Notes: generated from the sequence alone by a model not told the origin. A stretch of DNA of 64,000 nt from Prevotellaceae bacterium UBA6398 (GCA_002437495.1 DJQA01000008.1:107031-171030); one strand, 5' to 3'. Numbered from the stretch's first letter, positions 43,617 to 52,418 are shown. A program made the numbers and translations.

Positions 43617-44732
43617 ATGATTAATTTCATAGACAAACTAAAGCTCCCTTTCCGTAAGGACAAGGAGCTTTTTTCATCCCTATACGCCATTATGGGGTTC
43701 TACCCCCACAACATAAGCATATACAAGCAGGCTCTGTCGCACAGTTCCAGCGCAATGCAATCCGAAAGCGGGCAGCGACTCAACAACGAACGCCTTGAAT
43801 TTTTGGGCGATGCCATAATCGAGGCCGTTACAAGCGACATCGTATACCGCCACTTCAGCAAAAAGCGCGAAGGTTTTCTTACCACCACCCGCAGCAAGCT
43901 CGTGCAAAGGGACACGCTAAACAAAATGGCGCAGGAAGTGGGCATAGACAAACTTATTCGCACAAGCATACACAAAAGCGGGCACAACAGCAACATAGGC
44001 GGCAACGCCTTCGAAGCAATAGTGGGCGCAATATACCTTGACAGGGGCTACAAATATTGCATGTGGTTTCTGAAAAGCCGCATAATAGCCGCACACCTGA
44101 ACCTAAACGAGGTAGCAAAAAAAGAGGTGAACTTCAAGAGCAAACTGCTTGAATGGGCACAGCGCAACCGCCTGTTTATAGATTTCGTTTCAAACAACCC
44201 TGCAAAGGATGCCGCCACAAGCGAAAAGCCGGCTTTCACTGCCACGGTTGTGATTGAGGGCGTGGAATGCGGCAAAGGCAGCGGATTCTCGAAAAAGGAA
44301 AGCCACCAGAACGCCGCACGCGAAACATTGTTAATCCTGGACAGCAGTAAACATAAAATAGCAGAAATACTGAAGTCCAAGGAACTACGCACGGCAATGG
44401 AGGCAGAACTCGTGTGCGTGCCGCCACGTGTAGACAACAGTGAAGGCAAACGCCGCCAACGCCCCAAACGCCGCAACTCCACACCGCAGCGGGCACAGGA
44501 AAAGACGCAGGAAAAAACTGCATGCGACACAAACACGCCCCAAGTGAACTCACTAAGCCAAAGCGCAAAGGCATGTGCAAAAAAAGCCAGCCTGAGCGAA
44601 AACGCCGAAAATGCCGAAAATGTAAAAGGCAACCGAAAGCGCACTTACGGCAAACGCCGCAAACCGCGCACTAAGCCGGATGGCGTAAAAAGCCAAGACA
44701 ACGGTAGCGATAAAATAGCAACCGAAAACTAA
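43617..44732 (+). CDS. rnc: Ribonuclease III with a long basic C-terminal extension
   Basis: It cleaves double-stranded RNA in rRNA and mRNA maturation. The catalytic domain shows the signature NNERLEFLGDAIIEA (about 59-73) and later AFEAIVGAIYLDRGYKY with the second acidic site. A dsRNA-binding domain follows (about 175-250, ending SGFSKKESHQNAARETLL). At 371 residues it is about 120 longer than usual (220-250). The extra C-terminal part (about 265-371) is low-complexity and rich in Lys, Arg, Asn, Gln and Ala, and may be an RNA-binding tail. The last gene of the acpP cluster, it is ended by the strong hairpin at 44809-44857. Confidence 0.93.
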   Translation: MINFIDKLKLPFRKDKELFSSLYAIMGFYPHNISIYKQALSHSSSAMQSESGQRLNNERLEFLGDAIIEAVTSDIVYRHFSKKREGFLTTTRSKLVQRDTLNKMAQEVGIDKLIRTSIHKSGHNSNIGGNAFEAIVGAIYLDRGYKYCMWFLKSRIIAAHLNLNEVAKKEVNFKSKLLEWAQRNRLFIDFVSNNPAKDAATSEKPAFTATVVIEGVECGKGSGFSKKESHQNAARETLLILDSSKHKIAEILKSKELRTAMEAELVCVPPRVDNSEGKRRQRPKRRNSTPQRAQEKTQEKTACDTNTPQVNSLSQSAKACAKKASLSENAENAENVKGNRKRTYGKRRKPRTKPDGVKSQDNGSDKIATEN

Positions 44733-44808
44733 CACAAGGCGTTAGGCTAATAACAAAAGCATAAACCACAAGGGCGGACGGCTGAAAACGCGCCCTATGT
44801 TACACCAC

Positions 44809-44857
44809 AAAATTCCGCCGCACGGACGAACGATGCCTGTCCATGCGGCGGAATTTT
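44809..44857 (+). terminator. Strong terminator after rnc
   Basis: A stem of about 19 bp (AAAATTCCGCCGCACGGAC against GTCCATGCGGCGGAATTTT, one mismatch) with an 11-nt loop, and T-rich on the plus-strand side (TTTTCTGT). The A-run at the 5' side would let it work in the other direction too. Confidence 0.85.
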
Positions 44858-44861
44858 CTGT

Positions 44862-45106
44862 ATGCGGTGCGGTTCATGCGGCGGCGGGCAGGGCGTATGC
44901 AACAAGCATCACGAACGCACAAACAGCAATCAACCAAAGAATTGCGCCACTGTAGGGGCGTATGGCATACGCCCTGAATTGCGCGAATTTGCAATGTCGC
45001 GGCGCTGGTTTGCGGATTTTGCGGCGTATTCCCAAATGCGTTTCATGCGGTGGCGTACAGGGCGTATGCAATACGCCCCTACAAATGGCGCAAAACCAAT
45101 ACCGCT
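44862..45106 (+). repeat. REP-like palindromic module, extended copy next to array G
   Basis: It contains GGGCGTATGGCATACGCCC (44956-44974) and GGGCGTATGCAATACGCCC (45060-45078), plus GTGCGGTTCATGCGGCGG at the start and GCAAAACCAATACCGCTAAAA at the end. The order of blocks matches 32520-32766, including a shared stretch starting AATCAACCAA. Confidence 0.85.
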
Positions 45107-45230
45107 AAAACTACATCGGATGTAGGAAAAACTACGTCCTATGTAGGAAAAATTATGTCTGATATAATTAAAACTACATCGGACCTTTTTTTGCCTACTT
45201 ACAACATGCTGAAATTCAAATCCTTATTTG
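45107..45230 (+). repeat. Palindromic 21-nt array element, copy G
   Basis: Units CTACATCGGATGTAG (perfect inverted repeat), CTACGTCCTATGTAG, TTATGTCTGATATAA and, after TTAAAA, CTACATCGGAC, then CTTTTTTT and the tail TTACAACATGCTGAAATTC. It lies between convergent gene ends (rnc and the M13 peptidase). The 634-bp gap 44733-45366 is fully explained by terminators and repeats. Confidence 0.9.
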
Positions 45231-45287
45231 CATTTGTCAAAATCGGGCAAAATCCCCGTGCTTCAATCCCTTACGCCATGACGCATG

Positions 45288-45333
45288 AAAAAGCCACGGC
45301 AGTCTCTGACATAGAGAATTTGCCGTGGCTTTT
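45288..45333 (-). terminator. Terminator of the M13 peptidase gene
   Basis: On the minus strand AAAAGCCACGGCA pairs with TGCCGTGGCTTTTT around a loop of about 19 nt; the U-run is TTTTTC. It is about 35 nt past the stop codon. Confidence 0.8.
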
Positions 45334-45366
45334 ACGTATTTTTTATTACCGTTTTCGGGGTTTGAA

Positions 45367-47403
45367 TTACCAGATGTGCGCACGCTTATCTGCCGGCACA
45401 AACAGCTTGTCGCCCTCTTTTATGCCGAACGCCGAATACCACGCGTCTATCATAGGCAGCGCGGCGTTCACGCGCAGACTGTTGGGCGAATGCACGTCGC
45501 TGTTCACAATATAAGCCACAAACTGCGGGGCTATGTTGCTTGCCCACATTCTGCCGTAGGCAAGGAAGAATCGCTGTTCGGGTGTGAAACCGTCCTTAAC
45601 GGCGAGCGGTTTTTTGAGCATGGAGTTTTTTAGAGCTTGGAAAGCAATGTTTATGCCGCCATTGTCGCCTATGTTCTCGCCAAGGGTTTTCTTTCCGTTA
45701 ACCTTCAAACCCGGCTGTATTTCCTTGCTTCCGAACCAGTCCTCAAGCACTTTTCCACGTGCATCGAAGTTTTTCTTGTCCTCATCGGTCCACCAGTTTT
45801 TCAAATTGCCGTCCTTGTCATACGCGCAGCCCTGGTCGTCGAAACCGTGGCTCATTTCGTGTCCTATCACACAACCTATCGCGCCGTAGTTTGCGGCATC
45901 GTCGGCTTCGGGGTCGAAGAACGGCGGCTGTAGTATCGCCGCAGGGAAGTTTATGCTGTTGAATGCGGGGTTATAGAATGCGTTCACCGTCTGCGGCGTG
46001 CAGCCGAGCTGGTGGCGGTCAACGGGCCTGTGCCAGTAATACTCAATCTCGCCCTTGCGCGAAGCCAATGTTATCTGGTCGAGGTTCTCGCGCAAAGACT
46101 TGCTTTCGTCCACCTGCACATACTTCTCCAAACCCTCCCATTTGTCGGGGTATCCCACGTTTATCACCATGCCGTTGAGCTTGTCGAGGGCGTTTTTCTT
46201 TGTTGCCTCGCTCATCCATGTGTTGTCTTTAATGCGCTCGGCAAAGGCCGCCTGCAGGTTCTTTATCATCAGGTACACCCTCTGCTTGTTGCTTTCGGGG
46301 AAGTATTTCGCCACATACAGCTTGCCTATCGTCTCGCCCAGTATGCGGTCGATAAATCCCACGGCGCGTTTCCAGCGCGGCTGCTGCTCCTTAAGGCCGT
46401 ATGTGGTCTTGAGATACTCAAACCTGCGGTTGCCGAAAGCGTCGGAGAGAGTGTTTGCCGCAGACGACACCACCGACACCTCCATATTGGCCTTGATTGC
46501 CTCGAGGTCGGCGTTCGCAAGAATGTTCTCCACCTCGTGCAGCGGTTCGGGCTGCTTGACGTTCACGGTGTCGATGTCGGAAGGCCAGCCGTATATGTCG
46601 CAGAACGTTTTCCAGTCAATGCCCTTGAAGTCCTGCAACAGCTGCCGCCAACTCATGAGGTGCGTGTTTTCCTTTGGGTTGCGCCTTTTAACCTGGTCGT
46701 AGCTCTTTTTTGCAAGCTGGGTTTCGAGCGCGAAGACTGCCTGCATCTTTTTCTCGGCAACAGCCTCCTTGTTGCCCACCATTTTAAGATAATCCTTCAT
46801 AAGGCTCTTGTAAGCCTCCACAACAGCCTTCTGCTGCTCGTTGGGGTTTGTGTAGTATTCAGGATCAAGCCCTATGCCGCCCTGATAGGCTGTGAACATA
46901 TACTCCCCGGCTTTGTTGGGGTTTATGCCCAGACCGAAATTGAACAGCTCCGTGCCGTAGCCTTTCGCCCCAAGCTCGAACATGAGCCTTACGCACTCCT
47001 TGCGGTCCTTCACCTTGCGTATTCTTGCGAGGGTCTTTTTGATTGGCGCGTAGCCCTGTTTGTTGCGCTTAACGCTGTCCATGTATATTCGGTAGAGCGC
47101 ACCGAGTTTCTGCCCGTCGGTGCCCTGCGGCAACTTATTGGCGGCATATTCAGCCACAAGCCCTTTTATGCGGTCGTTGTTCTGTTCCTCGAGGTCCACA
47201 AACGCGCCGTTCATGGGATGCACGGCATCGAGCGGATGGGTTTTCAACCAGTTTCCCGCCGAATACTCATAGAAATCGTCCCCGGGCTTTACGTTCAAAT
47301 CCATGTTTGCCCTGTCAATGCCGCTCTTCAGTTCCTGCGCCTGAATCGGGGCTGCAATGCCGGATAACAACATGGCAATCATCACCAATTTGCTTTTCAT
47401 CAT
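45367..47403 (-). CDS. M13-family zinc metallopeptidase (neprilysin/PepO-like)
   Basis: It is an exported zinc endopeptidase acting on oligopeptides. The 678 residues are full length. A signal peptide (about 1-22, PIQAQ) is followed by the opening GIDRANMDLNVKPGDDFYEYSAGNW typical of bacterial M13 enzymes. The substrate-binding VNAFYNP motif, the zinc motif HEMSH in VIGHEMSHGFDDQG and the second metal motif GENIGDNGGI, with the conserved aspartate, are intact. The protein ends with the conserved tryptophan (KRAHIW). It is monocistronic with a clear terminator. Confidence 0.95.
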   Translation of the reverse strand: MMKSKLVMIAMLLSGIAAPIQAQELKSGIDRANMDLNVKPGDDFYEYSAGNWLKTHPLDAVHPMNGAFVDLEEQNNDRIKGLVAEYAANKLPQGTDGQKLGALYRIYMDSVKRNKQGYAPIKKTLARIRKVKDRKECVRLMFELGAKGYGTELFNFGLGINPNKAGEYMFTAYQGGIGLDPEYYTNPNEQQKAVVEAYKSLMKDYLKMVGNKEAVAEKKMQAVFALETQLAKKSYDQVKRRNPKENTHLMSWRQLLQDFKGIDWKTFCDIYGWPSDIDTVNVKQPEPLHEVENILANADLEAIKANMEVSVVSSAANTLSDAFGNRRFEYLKTTYGLKEQQPRWKRAVGFIDRILGETIGKLYVAKYFPESNKQRVYLMIKNLQAAFAERIKDNTWMSEATKKNALDKLNGMVINVGYPDKWEGLEKYVQVDESKSLRENLDQITLASRKGEIEYYWHRPVDRHQLGCTPQTVNAFYNPAFNSINFPAAILQPPFFDPEADDAANYGAIGCVIGHEMSHGFDDQGCAYDKDGNLKNWWTDEDKKNFDARGKVLEDWFGSKEIQPGLKVNGKKTLGENIGDNGGINIAFQALKNSMLKKPLAVKDGFTPEQRFFLAYGRMWASNIAPQFVAYIVNSDVHSPNSLRVNAALPMIDAWYSAFGIKEGDKLFVPADKRAHIW

Positions 47404-47659
47404 TGTTTACTTAATTATTAAACCTTATATACGCACCAATATTTTGATTTCGTGGCGCAAAGTAAAAATTTTATTCCTATTGCGCCGGTGGCAACGCCTT
47501 GTTTCCGCCGAAATTCAATTTTGCACGGCAAAAATGCCATGCCAACCACACAAATGCCGTGAGGCTGTGGAATTTCGTCTTTCGATGTCCGTACATATAA
47601 ACGCACGACACACGCAAAAAACTACACCATTTGTAAATTATGGTGCAATTTTGCGATGA

Positions 47660-47739
47660 CGGTTTACCATGCGGTTCATGCGGCAGCGTGCAGGACGTAT
47701 GCAAAACGCCCCTGCAAACGATGCAAAACCAATACCGCT
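47660..47739 (+). repeat. Partly degenerate REP-like module before array H
   Basis: CATGCGGTTCATGCGGCAG, GGACGTATGCAAAACGCCCC and CAAAACCAATACCGCTAAAA appear in the same order as in the other modules. The central inverted repeat has lost several pairs (GGACGTATG/AAACGCCC). Confidence 0.7.
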
Positions 47740-47863
47740 AAAAATACATTTGATGTAGGAAAAACAATGTCTGATGTAGGAAAAATTATATCAGACATAA
47801 TCCAAACTACATCAGACCTTTTTCAGCCGTTTTACAACGTACTGAAAAGCAAATATTTACAAC
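47740..47863 (+). repeat. Palindromic 21-nt array element, copy H
   Basis: Units ATACATTTGATGTAG, CAATGTCTGATGTAG, TTATATCAGACATAA and, after TCCAAA, CTACATCAGAC, followed by CTTTTTC and the tail TTACAACGTACTGAAAAGC. The terminal unit is an exact reverse complement of 11 nt of unit 2 (GTCTGATGTAG). It lies between divergent genes. The rest of the 711-bp gap (47404-47659 and 47864-48060) shows no further gene. Confidence 0.9.
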
Positions 47864-48065
47864 GGTAATCTTTTATGGTCTGTCATCTTGTAAACCAATA
47901 CTTTATGCAAACCATGTTGCTCTTGCGGTTTTTGGGGCTGTAAACCGGCTGCACCAATCGCCATGAAGGACGCCGAGCTCCCTGTTTTTATGATTTCCCG
48001 CCCCGGACAGAGGTAATTTTTCATAAAGCCGGGGGGCAAACATCGGCAATGTTGAAACTTTCAAG

Positions 48066-48073
48066 TAAATTTG
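48066..48073 (+). promoter_or_regulatory. -7 promoter box of the GH3-family gene
   Basis: TAAATTTG matches TAnnTTTG and lies 41 nt before the chosen ATG at 48115. No -33 TTTG at the right spacing. Confidence 0.45.
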
Positions 48074-48114
48074 CGCATTGAATGCCTATCGCATTTCACA
48101 CAAGCATTTACAAG

Positions 48115-49626
48115 ATGAATATTACAACCATAGCAAGGCCGTTTTTCATGCCGCGTTTGCGCCAGATTGCAAGATACGCCACAGAAACGGAGGAAATACA
48201 GCGCGGGGTGCTGCAATGTCTCGTTTCGCAGGCCGCCAACACCGAATGGGGAAATACACACGGCTACGCCGACATAAAAACATACGAGGACTTTGTGGCA
48301 CAAGTGCCCATTGGCACATACGAGGAGGCTAAGGGATACATCGACCGCATGCGCCACGGCGAAAAAGACGTGCTTTGGAAAGGCAACGTAAAATGGTATG
48401 CCAAATCATCGGGCACCACAAACGACAAGAGCAAGTTCATACCGGTGAGCCGCCAAGGGCTTGAACGCATACACTATGCCGGCGGGCGCGACGCAGTGGC
48501 CATGTACCTGCGCAACAACCCCGAAAGCCGCATTTTCGATGGGCGCACGCTGATTTTGGGCGGAAGCCACGCACCGAACTACAACCTGCCCGGCAGCCTG
48601 GTGGGCGACCTTTCGGCAATACTTATAGAGAACATCAACCCACTGGTAAACATGATAAGGGTGCCGAAAAAGCAAACGGCACTCCTTTCCGACTTCATGA
48701 CCAAGCGCGACCTCATAGCCCGCGAGGCAATAAACAAAAACGTTACCAACATAAGCGGCGTGCCGTCGTGGATGCTTTCGGTGCTCGACCGCGTGCTCGA
48801 AATCTCGGGCAAGAGCCATATAAACGACGTATGGCCCAACCTTGAAGTATTCTTTCACGGAGGTGTGGCGTTCACCCCCTACCGCGAACGTTATAGGCAA
48901 ATCATAACCAACCCCAAGATGCACTACATGGAGACCTACAACGCCAGCGAGGGGTTCTTCGGCCTTCAAGACAACCCCGCCGACCCGGCAATGCTACTTA
49001 TGATAGACTATGACGTGTTCTACGAGTTCATACCTCTCGAAGAAGTGGGCAATCCCAACGCGAAAGCCGTGCCGCTGTGGGATGTGGAAACCGGCAAAAA
49101 CTACGCCATTGTTATTTCAACCTCGTGCGGACTATGGAGATACCAAATTGGCGACACGGTGAAGTTCACCTCGAAAAATCCGTACAAGTTCATAATAAGC
49201 GGAAGAACAAAGAGCTTCATAAACGCCTTTGGCGAGGAACTTATGGTTGACAACGCCGAAAAAGGACTTGCCGAAGCCTGCCGGGAAACAGGCGCACAAG
49301 TAGCCGAATACACCGCCGCGCCCGTGTTTATGGACATACACGGAAAATGCCGCCACCAATGGGTTATTGAATTTGCAAAACGCCCCGACGACATTGCCGT
49401 GTTTGCCGAAAAACTCGACAAGGCATTGCAAAAAATCAATTCCGACTACGAGGCAAAACGCTCAAACAACGTAACATTGCAACAGCTTGAAATAACCGAA
49501 GCAAAACCCGGGCTTTTCAACGAATGGCTCGCAAGCAAAGGCAAGCTCGGGGGGCAGCACAAAGTGCCGCGGTTGAGCAACTCGCGCAAGATAATCGATG
49601 AAATTCTACAGCTGAACGAAAAGTAA
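48115..49626 (+). CDS. GH3-family acyl-acid adenylating enzyme
   Basis: GH3 proteins of plants conjugate auxin or jasmonate to amino acids through an acyl-adenylate. Bacteroidetes homologues are common but their substrates are unknown. I start it at 48115 (MNITTIARPFF, 503 aa); the ATG 33 nt upstream is less likely given the conserved start. The ANL-type ATP motif is YAKSSGTTNDKSKFIPVS (about 98-115). Later are VFFHGGVAFTPYRERY, METYNASEGFFGLQD and the hinge-like VKFTSKNPYKFIISGRTKSFINAFGEEL. It is soluble. The next gene, an Ig-like lipoprotein, starts 18 nt downstream, so they may be co-transcribed. Confidence 0.9.
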   Translation: MNITTIARPFFMPRLRQIARYATETEEIQRGVLQCLVSQAANTEWGNTHGYADIKTYEDFVAQVPIGTYEEAKGYIDRMRHGEKDVLWKGNVKWYAKSSGTTNDKSKFIPVSRQGLERIHYAGGRDAVAMYLRNNPESRIFDGRTLILGGSHAPNYNLPGSLVGDLSAILIENINPLVNMIRVPKKQTALLSDFMTKRDLIAREAINKNVTNISGVPSWMLSVLDRVLEISGKSHINDVWPNLEVFFHGGVAFTPYRERYRQIITNPKMHYMETYNASEGFFGLQDNPADPAMLLMIDYDVFYEFIPLEEVGNPNAKAVPLWDVETGKNYAIVISTSCGLWRYQIGDTVKFTSKNPYKFIISGRTKSFINAFGEELMVDNAEKGLAEACRETGAQVAEYTAAPVFMDIHGKCRHQWVIEFAKRPDDIAVFAEKLDKALQKINSDYEAKRSNNVTLQQLEITEAKPGLFNEWLASKGKLGGQHKVPRLSNSRKIIDEILQLNEK

Positions 49627-49644
49627 CGGAAACACATATTATAA

Positions 49645-51600
49645 ATGACAATCCGAAAACTGCTCACATACATAACCACGGCTTTGGCTTCGGCTTTGGC
49701 GTTTTCGTGTGCCAACCCCGGAAAACCCGACGGAGGACCCTATGATGAAACCCCGCCGAGCGTAGTGGGTGCAATGCCGAAAGAATACACCACAAACTGC
49801 AAACAGCAAAAAATAACCCTGCTCTTCAACGAATACATAAAACTAAACAACGCCAGCGAAAAGGTTGTTATATCCCCGCCGCAGATTGACCAGCCTGAAA
49901 TACGAGCATCGGGGAAAAAAATCTATGTGGAGCTGAAAGATTCGCTGATTCCCAACACAACATACACCATAGACTTTTCAGATGCCATACTGGACAACAA
50001 CGAGGGAAACCCCATGGGAAGCTACGCCTATGTTTTCTCAACCGGAGAAACAATAGACACACTCGAAGTTTCGGGAAAGGTGCTTGACGCGCAAAACCTC
50101 GAACCGGTGAAAGGAATACTTGTGGGACTTCACTCAAACCTTAACGACAGCGCATTTGTAAAAAGCCCGCTCGAAAAAATAGGGCGCACCGACGGCGCGG
50201 GACATTTCGTGATAAAAGGCGTTGCGCCCGGAAAATACCGCATATACGCGCTAAACGATGCAGAAAACGATTTCGAATTCCACCAAAAAAGCGAAGACAT
50301 AGCCTTTACAAAAAACATAATAGTGCCAACATCGACACCGGCTACGCGACAGGACACCACATGGATTGACTCTGTGAGAATAGACACCATAAAGACGGTG
50401 AACTACACGCGCTTCATGCCCGATGACATAGTGCTGCGCTCATTCAAGGAAACACAAACCGTGCACCACCTGCTGAAAAGCGAGCGCAAAACGCCCTACT
50501 CGTTCAGCCTTTACTTCACCGCTCCAACGGCAGAGCTGCCAAAGATAAAAGGTTTAAACTTCAATACCGAAAACGCCTTTCTTATTCAAAACAGCGCAGG
50601 CAACGACACAATAACTTACTGGCTGAAAGACACCGCACTCGTAAAGAAAGACACACTGGAATTGGAGCTGACTTATAAAGACACCAACGATTCAACCGGC
50701 GTTGACGAAATGCGCAGCGATACCCTTGAACTAATTTCACGCACATCCTACGCAAGAATAGCCAAGGACTTAAACGACAAAATGGAGCAATGGGCAAAGC
50801 GCAAGGAACGCGCCGAAAAACGCGGCAAAAAGTTCAATGAACGCCAGCCGAGGCAATGGATACGCATGAGATACAATGCCATAAGCAGCCTTGCACCGAA
50901 CGAAAACATCACATTCCTGCTGAACGAGCCACTTACAAAAGTTGACACCTCGCGCATACACCTCTCGTTAGGAGTTGATACCCTTTGGGAGGAGCGCCCG
51001 TTCATCATTTCGCGCGACAGTGCAAACATGCTTTCCTACACCGTGTTCGGCGAATGGCGCAACGGACAAAAATACAAGTTACTGATCGACTCTGCCGCAT
51101 TCACGAGCATTTACGGCAACAACAACATAAAGATGGAAATGAACTTCAGCGTTCCCACCGCAGAATCATACGCATCGCTTTTCGTAACACTAAGCAACTA
51201 CGACAATGGACAGGCATATGTGCAACTGCTGAAAGGCGACAAACCATACCGCACCGTGAAAGCCGATGGCGACCATGCCGACTTCTACTACCTAACCCCG
51301 GGAAAATACTACATGAGAATGTTTGTAGACCAAAACGGCAACGATAAATGGGACACAGGACTGTTTGCAGAGCAAAAACAACCGGAACCGGTGTATTACT
51401 TCCCCACTGAAATCGAACTGCGGGCAAGCTGGGACAGCGAACAGGAATGGAACGTGCGCTCAACGCCGATAGAAAAACAGAAACCCAAGGAAATAACCAA
51501 GCAAAAGGCAGAAAAAAAGCGCGAAATCCAACATCGCAACGCCGAAAGGCTGCTCAAAAAACAGAAAGAGGAACAGAAAAAACAACACTACAAGAAATGA
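49645..51600 (+). CDS. Ig-like (Big_5) domain lipoprotein
   Basis: It is a cell-envelope lipoprotein of unknown function found across Bacteroidales. The signal ends LAFSC (Cys22), followed by ANPGKPDGGPYDETPPSVV, the characteristic start of this group. A Big_5-type Ig-like domain (about 35-130) covers NCKQQKITLLFNEYIKL ... VFSTGET, then a carboxypeptidase-regulatory-like beta domain (about 135-200). A long beta-rich region and a Lys/Gln/Glu-rich C-terminal tail complete the 651 residues. The stop overlaps the next ATG (ATGA at 51597-51600), so the DUF3108 gene is translationally coupled. Confidence 0.85.
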   Translation: MTIRKLLTYITTALASALAFSCANPGKPDGGPYDETPPSVVGAMPKEYTTNCKQQKITLLFNEYIKLNNASEKVVISPPQIDQPEIRASGKKIYVELKDSLIPNTTYTIDFSDAILDNNEGNPMGSYAYVFSTGETIDTLEVSGKVLDAQNLEPVKGILVGLHSNLNDSAFVKSPLEKIGRTDGAGHFVIKGVAPGKYRIYALNDAENDFEFHQKSEDIAFTKNIIVPTSTPATRQDTTWIDSVRIDTIKTVNYTRFMPDDIVLRSFKETQTVHHLLKSERKTPYSFSLYFTAPTAELPKIKGLNFNTENAFLIQNSAGNDTITYWLKDTALVKKDTLELELTYKDTNDSTGVDEMRSDTLELISRTSYARIAKDLNDKMEQWAKRKERAEKRGKKFNERQPRQWIRMRYNAISSLAPNENITFLLNEPLTKVDTSRIHLSLGVDTLWEERPFIISRDSANMLSYTVFGEWRNGQKYKLLIDSAAFTSIYGNNNIKMEMNFSVPTAESYASLFVTLSNYDNGQAYVQLLKGDKPYRTVKADGDHADFYYLTPGKYYMRMFVDQNGNDKWDTGLFAEQKQPEPVYYFPTEIELRASWDSEQEWNVRSTPIEKQKPKEITKQKAEKKREIQHRNAERLLKKQKEEQKKQHYKK

Positions 51601-52418
51601 AACGAAATATTCTGCTTATTTTCATGGTCGGTATCGCATGGATTACGTCCATGGCGCAATGCCCTGTTAAGAACACGGCATTCAAAAGCGGCGAAACTCT
51701 CATGTACGACATGTACTTCAACTGGAAATTCGTATGGTTCAAGGTGGGCAGCGCATCACTCACCACAAACTCCACGTCATACCATGGCAAGGAAGCCTAC
51801 CGTGCAAGCCTGATTACGCGCACATCCAAAAAAGCCGACAGATACTTCGTTATGCGCGACACGCTTAAAAGCTACGTAACCCACGACCTCGTGCCGCTAT
51901 ATTATACAAAGCGCGCAAAAGAGGGCGACCGCTACCGCACAGACGAGGTGTGGTACTCATACAAGGGCGGGCGCAGCTACGCCAGAATGCGACACAGAAA
52001 CCGCAAAGGCGAAATAAGCAAGAAAATCGCGAGCAGAGCCAACTGCATTTACGACATGCTAAGCATAATGCTCCGCGCACGCTGCATGAACCTCGACAAT
52101 GTGAAGAAAGGATTTACCTACAACTTTCACATGACCGATGCGGGAGATATACACAACGAGAAACTCGTGTTCAGGGGACGTTCCACATTTCAGTTGGAGC
52201 ACACCTCAACAAAATACCGCACACTCGTGTTCTCGTACATCGAAAAAGACGATGACACGGGAAAAGATGTGGAACTCGTGAAATTCTATATAACCGACGA
52301 CAAAAACCACCTGCCCGTGCGCATTGACATGAACCTCAAATTCGGCTCGGCAAAGGCATTCCTAAAAGGGGCGCACAACATACTTAACCCACAAACGGCA
52401 AAAATTTCCGGGAAATAG
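51597..52418 (+). CDS. DUF3108-family exported protein
   Basis: The 273-residue periplasmic or envelope protein matches DUF3108: a signal peptide (MKRNILLIFMVGIAWITSMAQ), then FKSGETLMYDMYFNWKFVWFKVGSASLTTN, and a later beta-rich region ending in ITDDKNHLPVRIDMNLKFGSAKAFL. The function of the family is not known. The frame is open for 150 nt further upstream, but the ATG at 51597, overlapping the preceding stop, gives a proper signal peptide. It pairs with the Ig-like lipoprotein and is probably part of the same envelope process. Confidence 0.88.
   Translation: MKRNILLIFMVGIAWITSMAQCPVKNTAFKSGETLMYDMYFNWKFVWFKVGSASLTTNSTSYHGKEAYRASLITRTSKKADRYFVMRDTLKSYVTHDLVPLYYTKRAKEGDRYRTDEVWYSYKGGRSYARMRHRNRKGEISKKIASRANCIYDMLSIMLRARCMNLDNVKKGFTYNFHMTDAGDIHNEKLVFRGRSTFQLEHTSTKYRTLVFSYIEKDDDTGKDVELVKFYITDDKNHLPVRIDMNLKFGSAKAFLKGAHNILNPQTAKISGK

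Noticed and set aside
46012..47367. A 451-codon open frame antisense to the M13 peptidase gene
   Set aside because: The M13 protein is full length with intact zinc motifs. The antisense frame has no recognisable domain.
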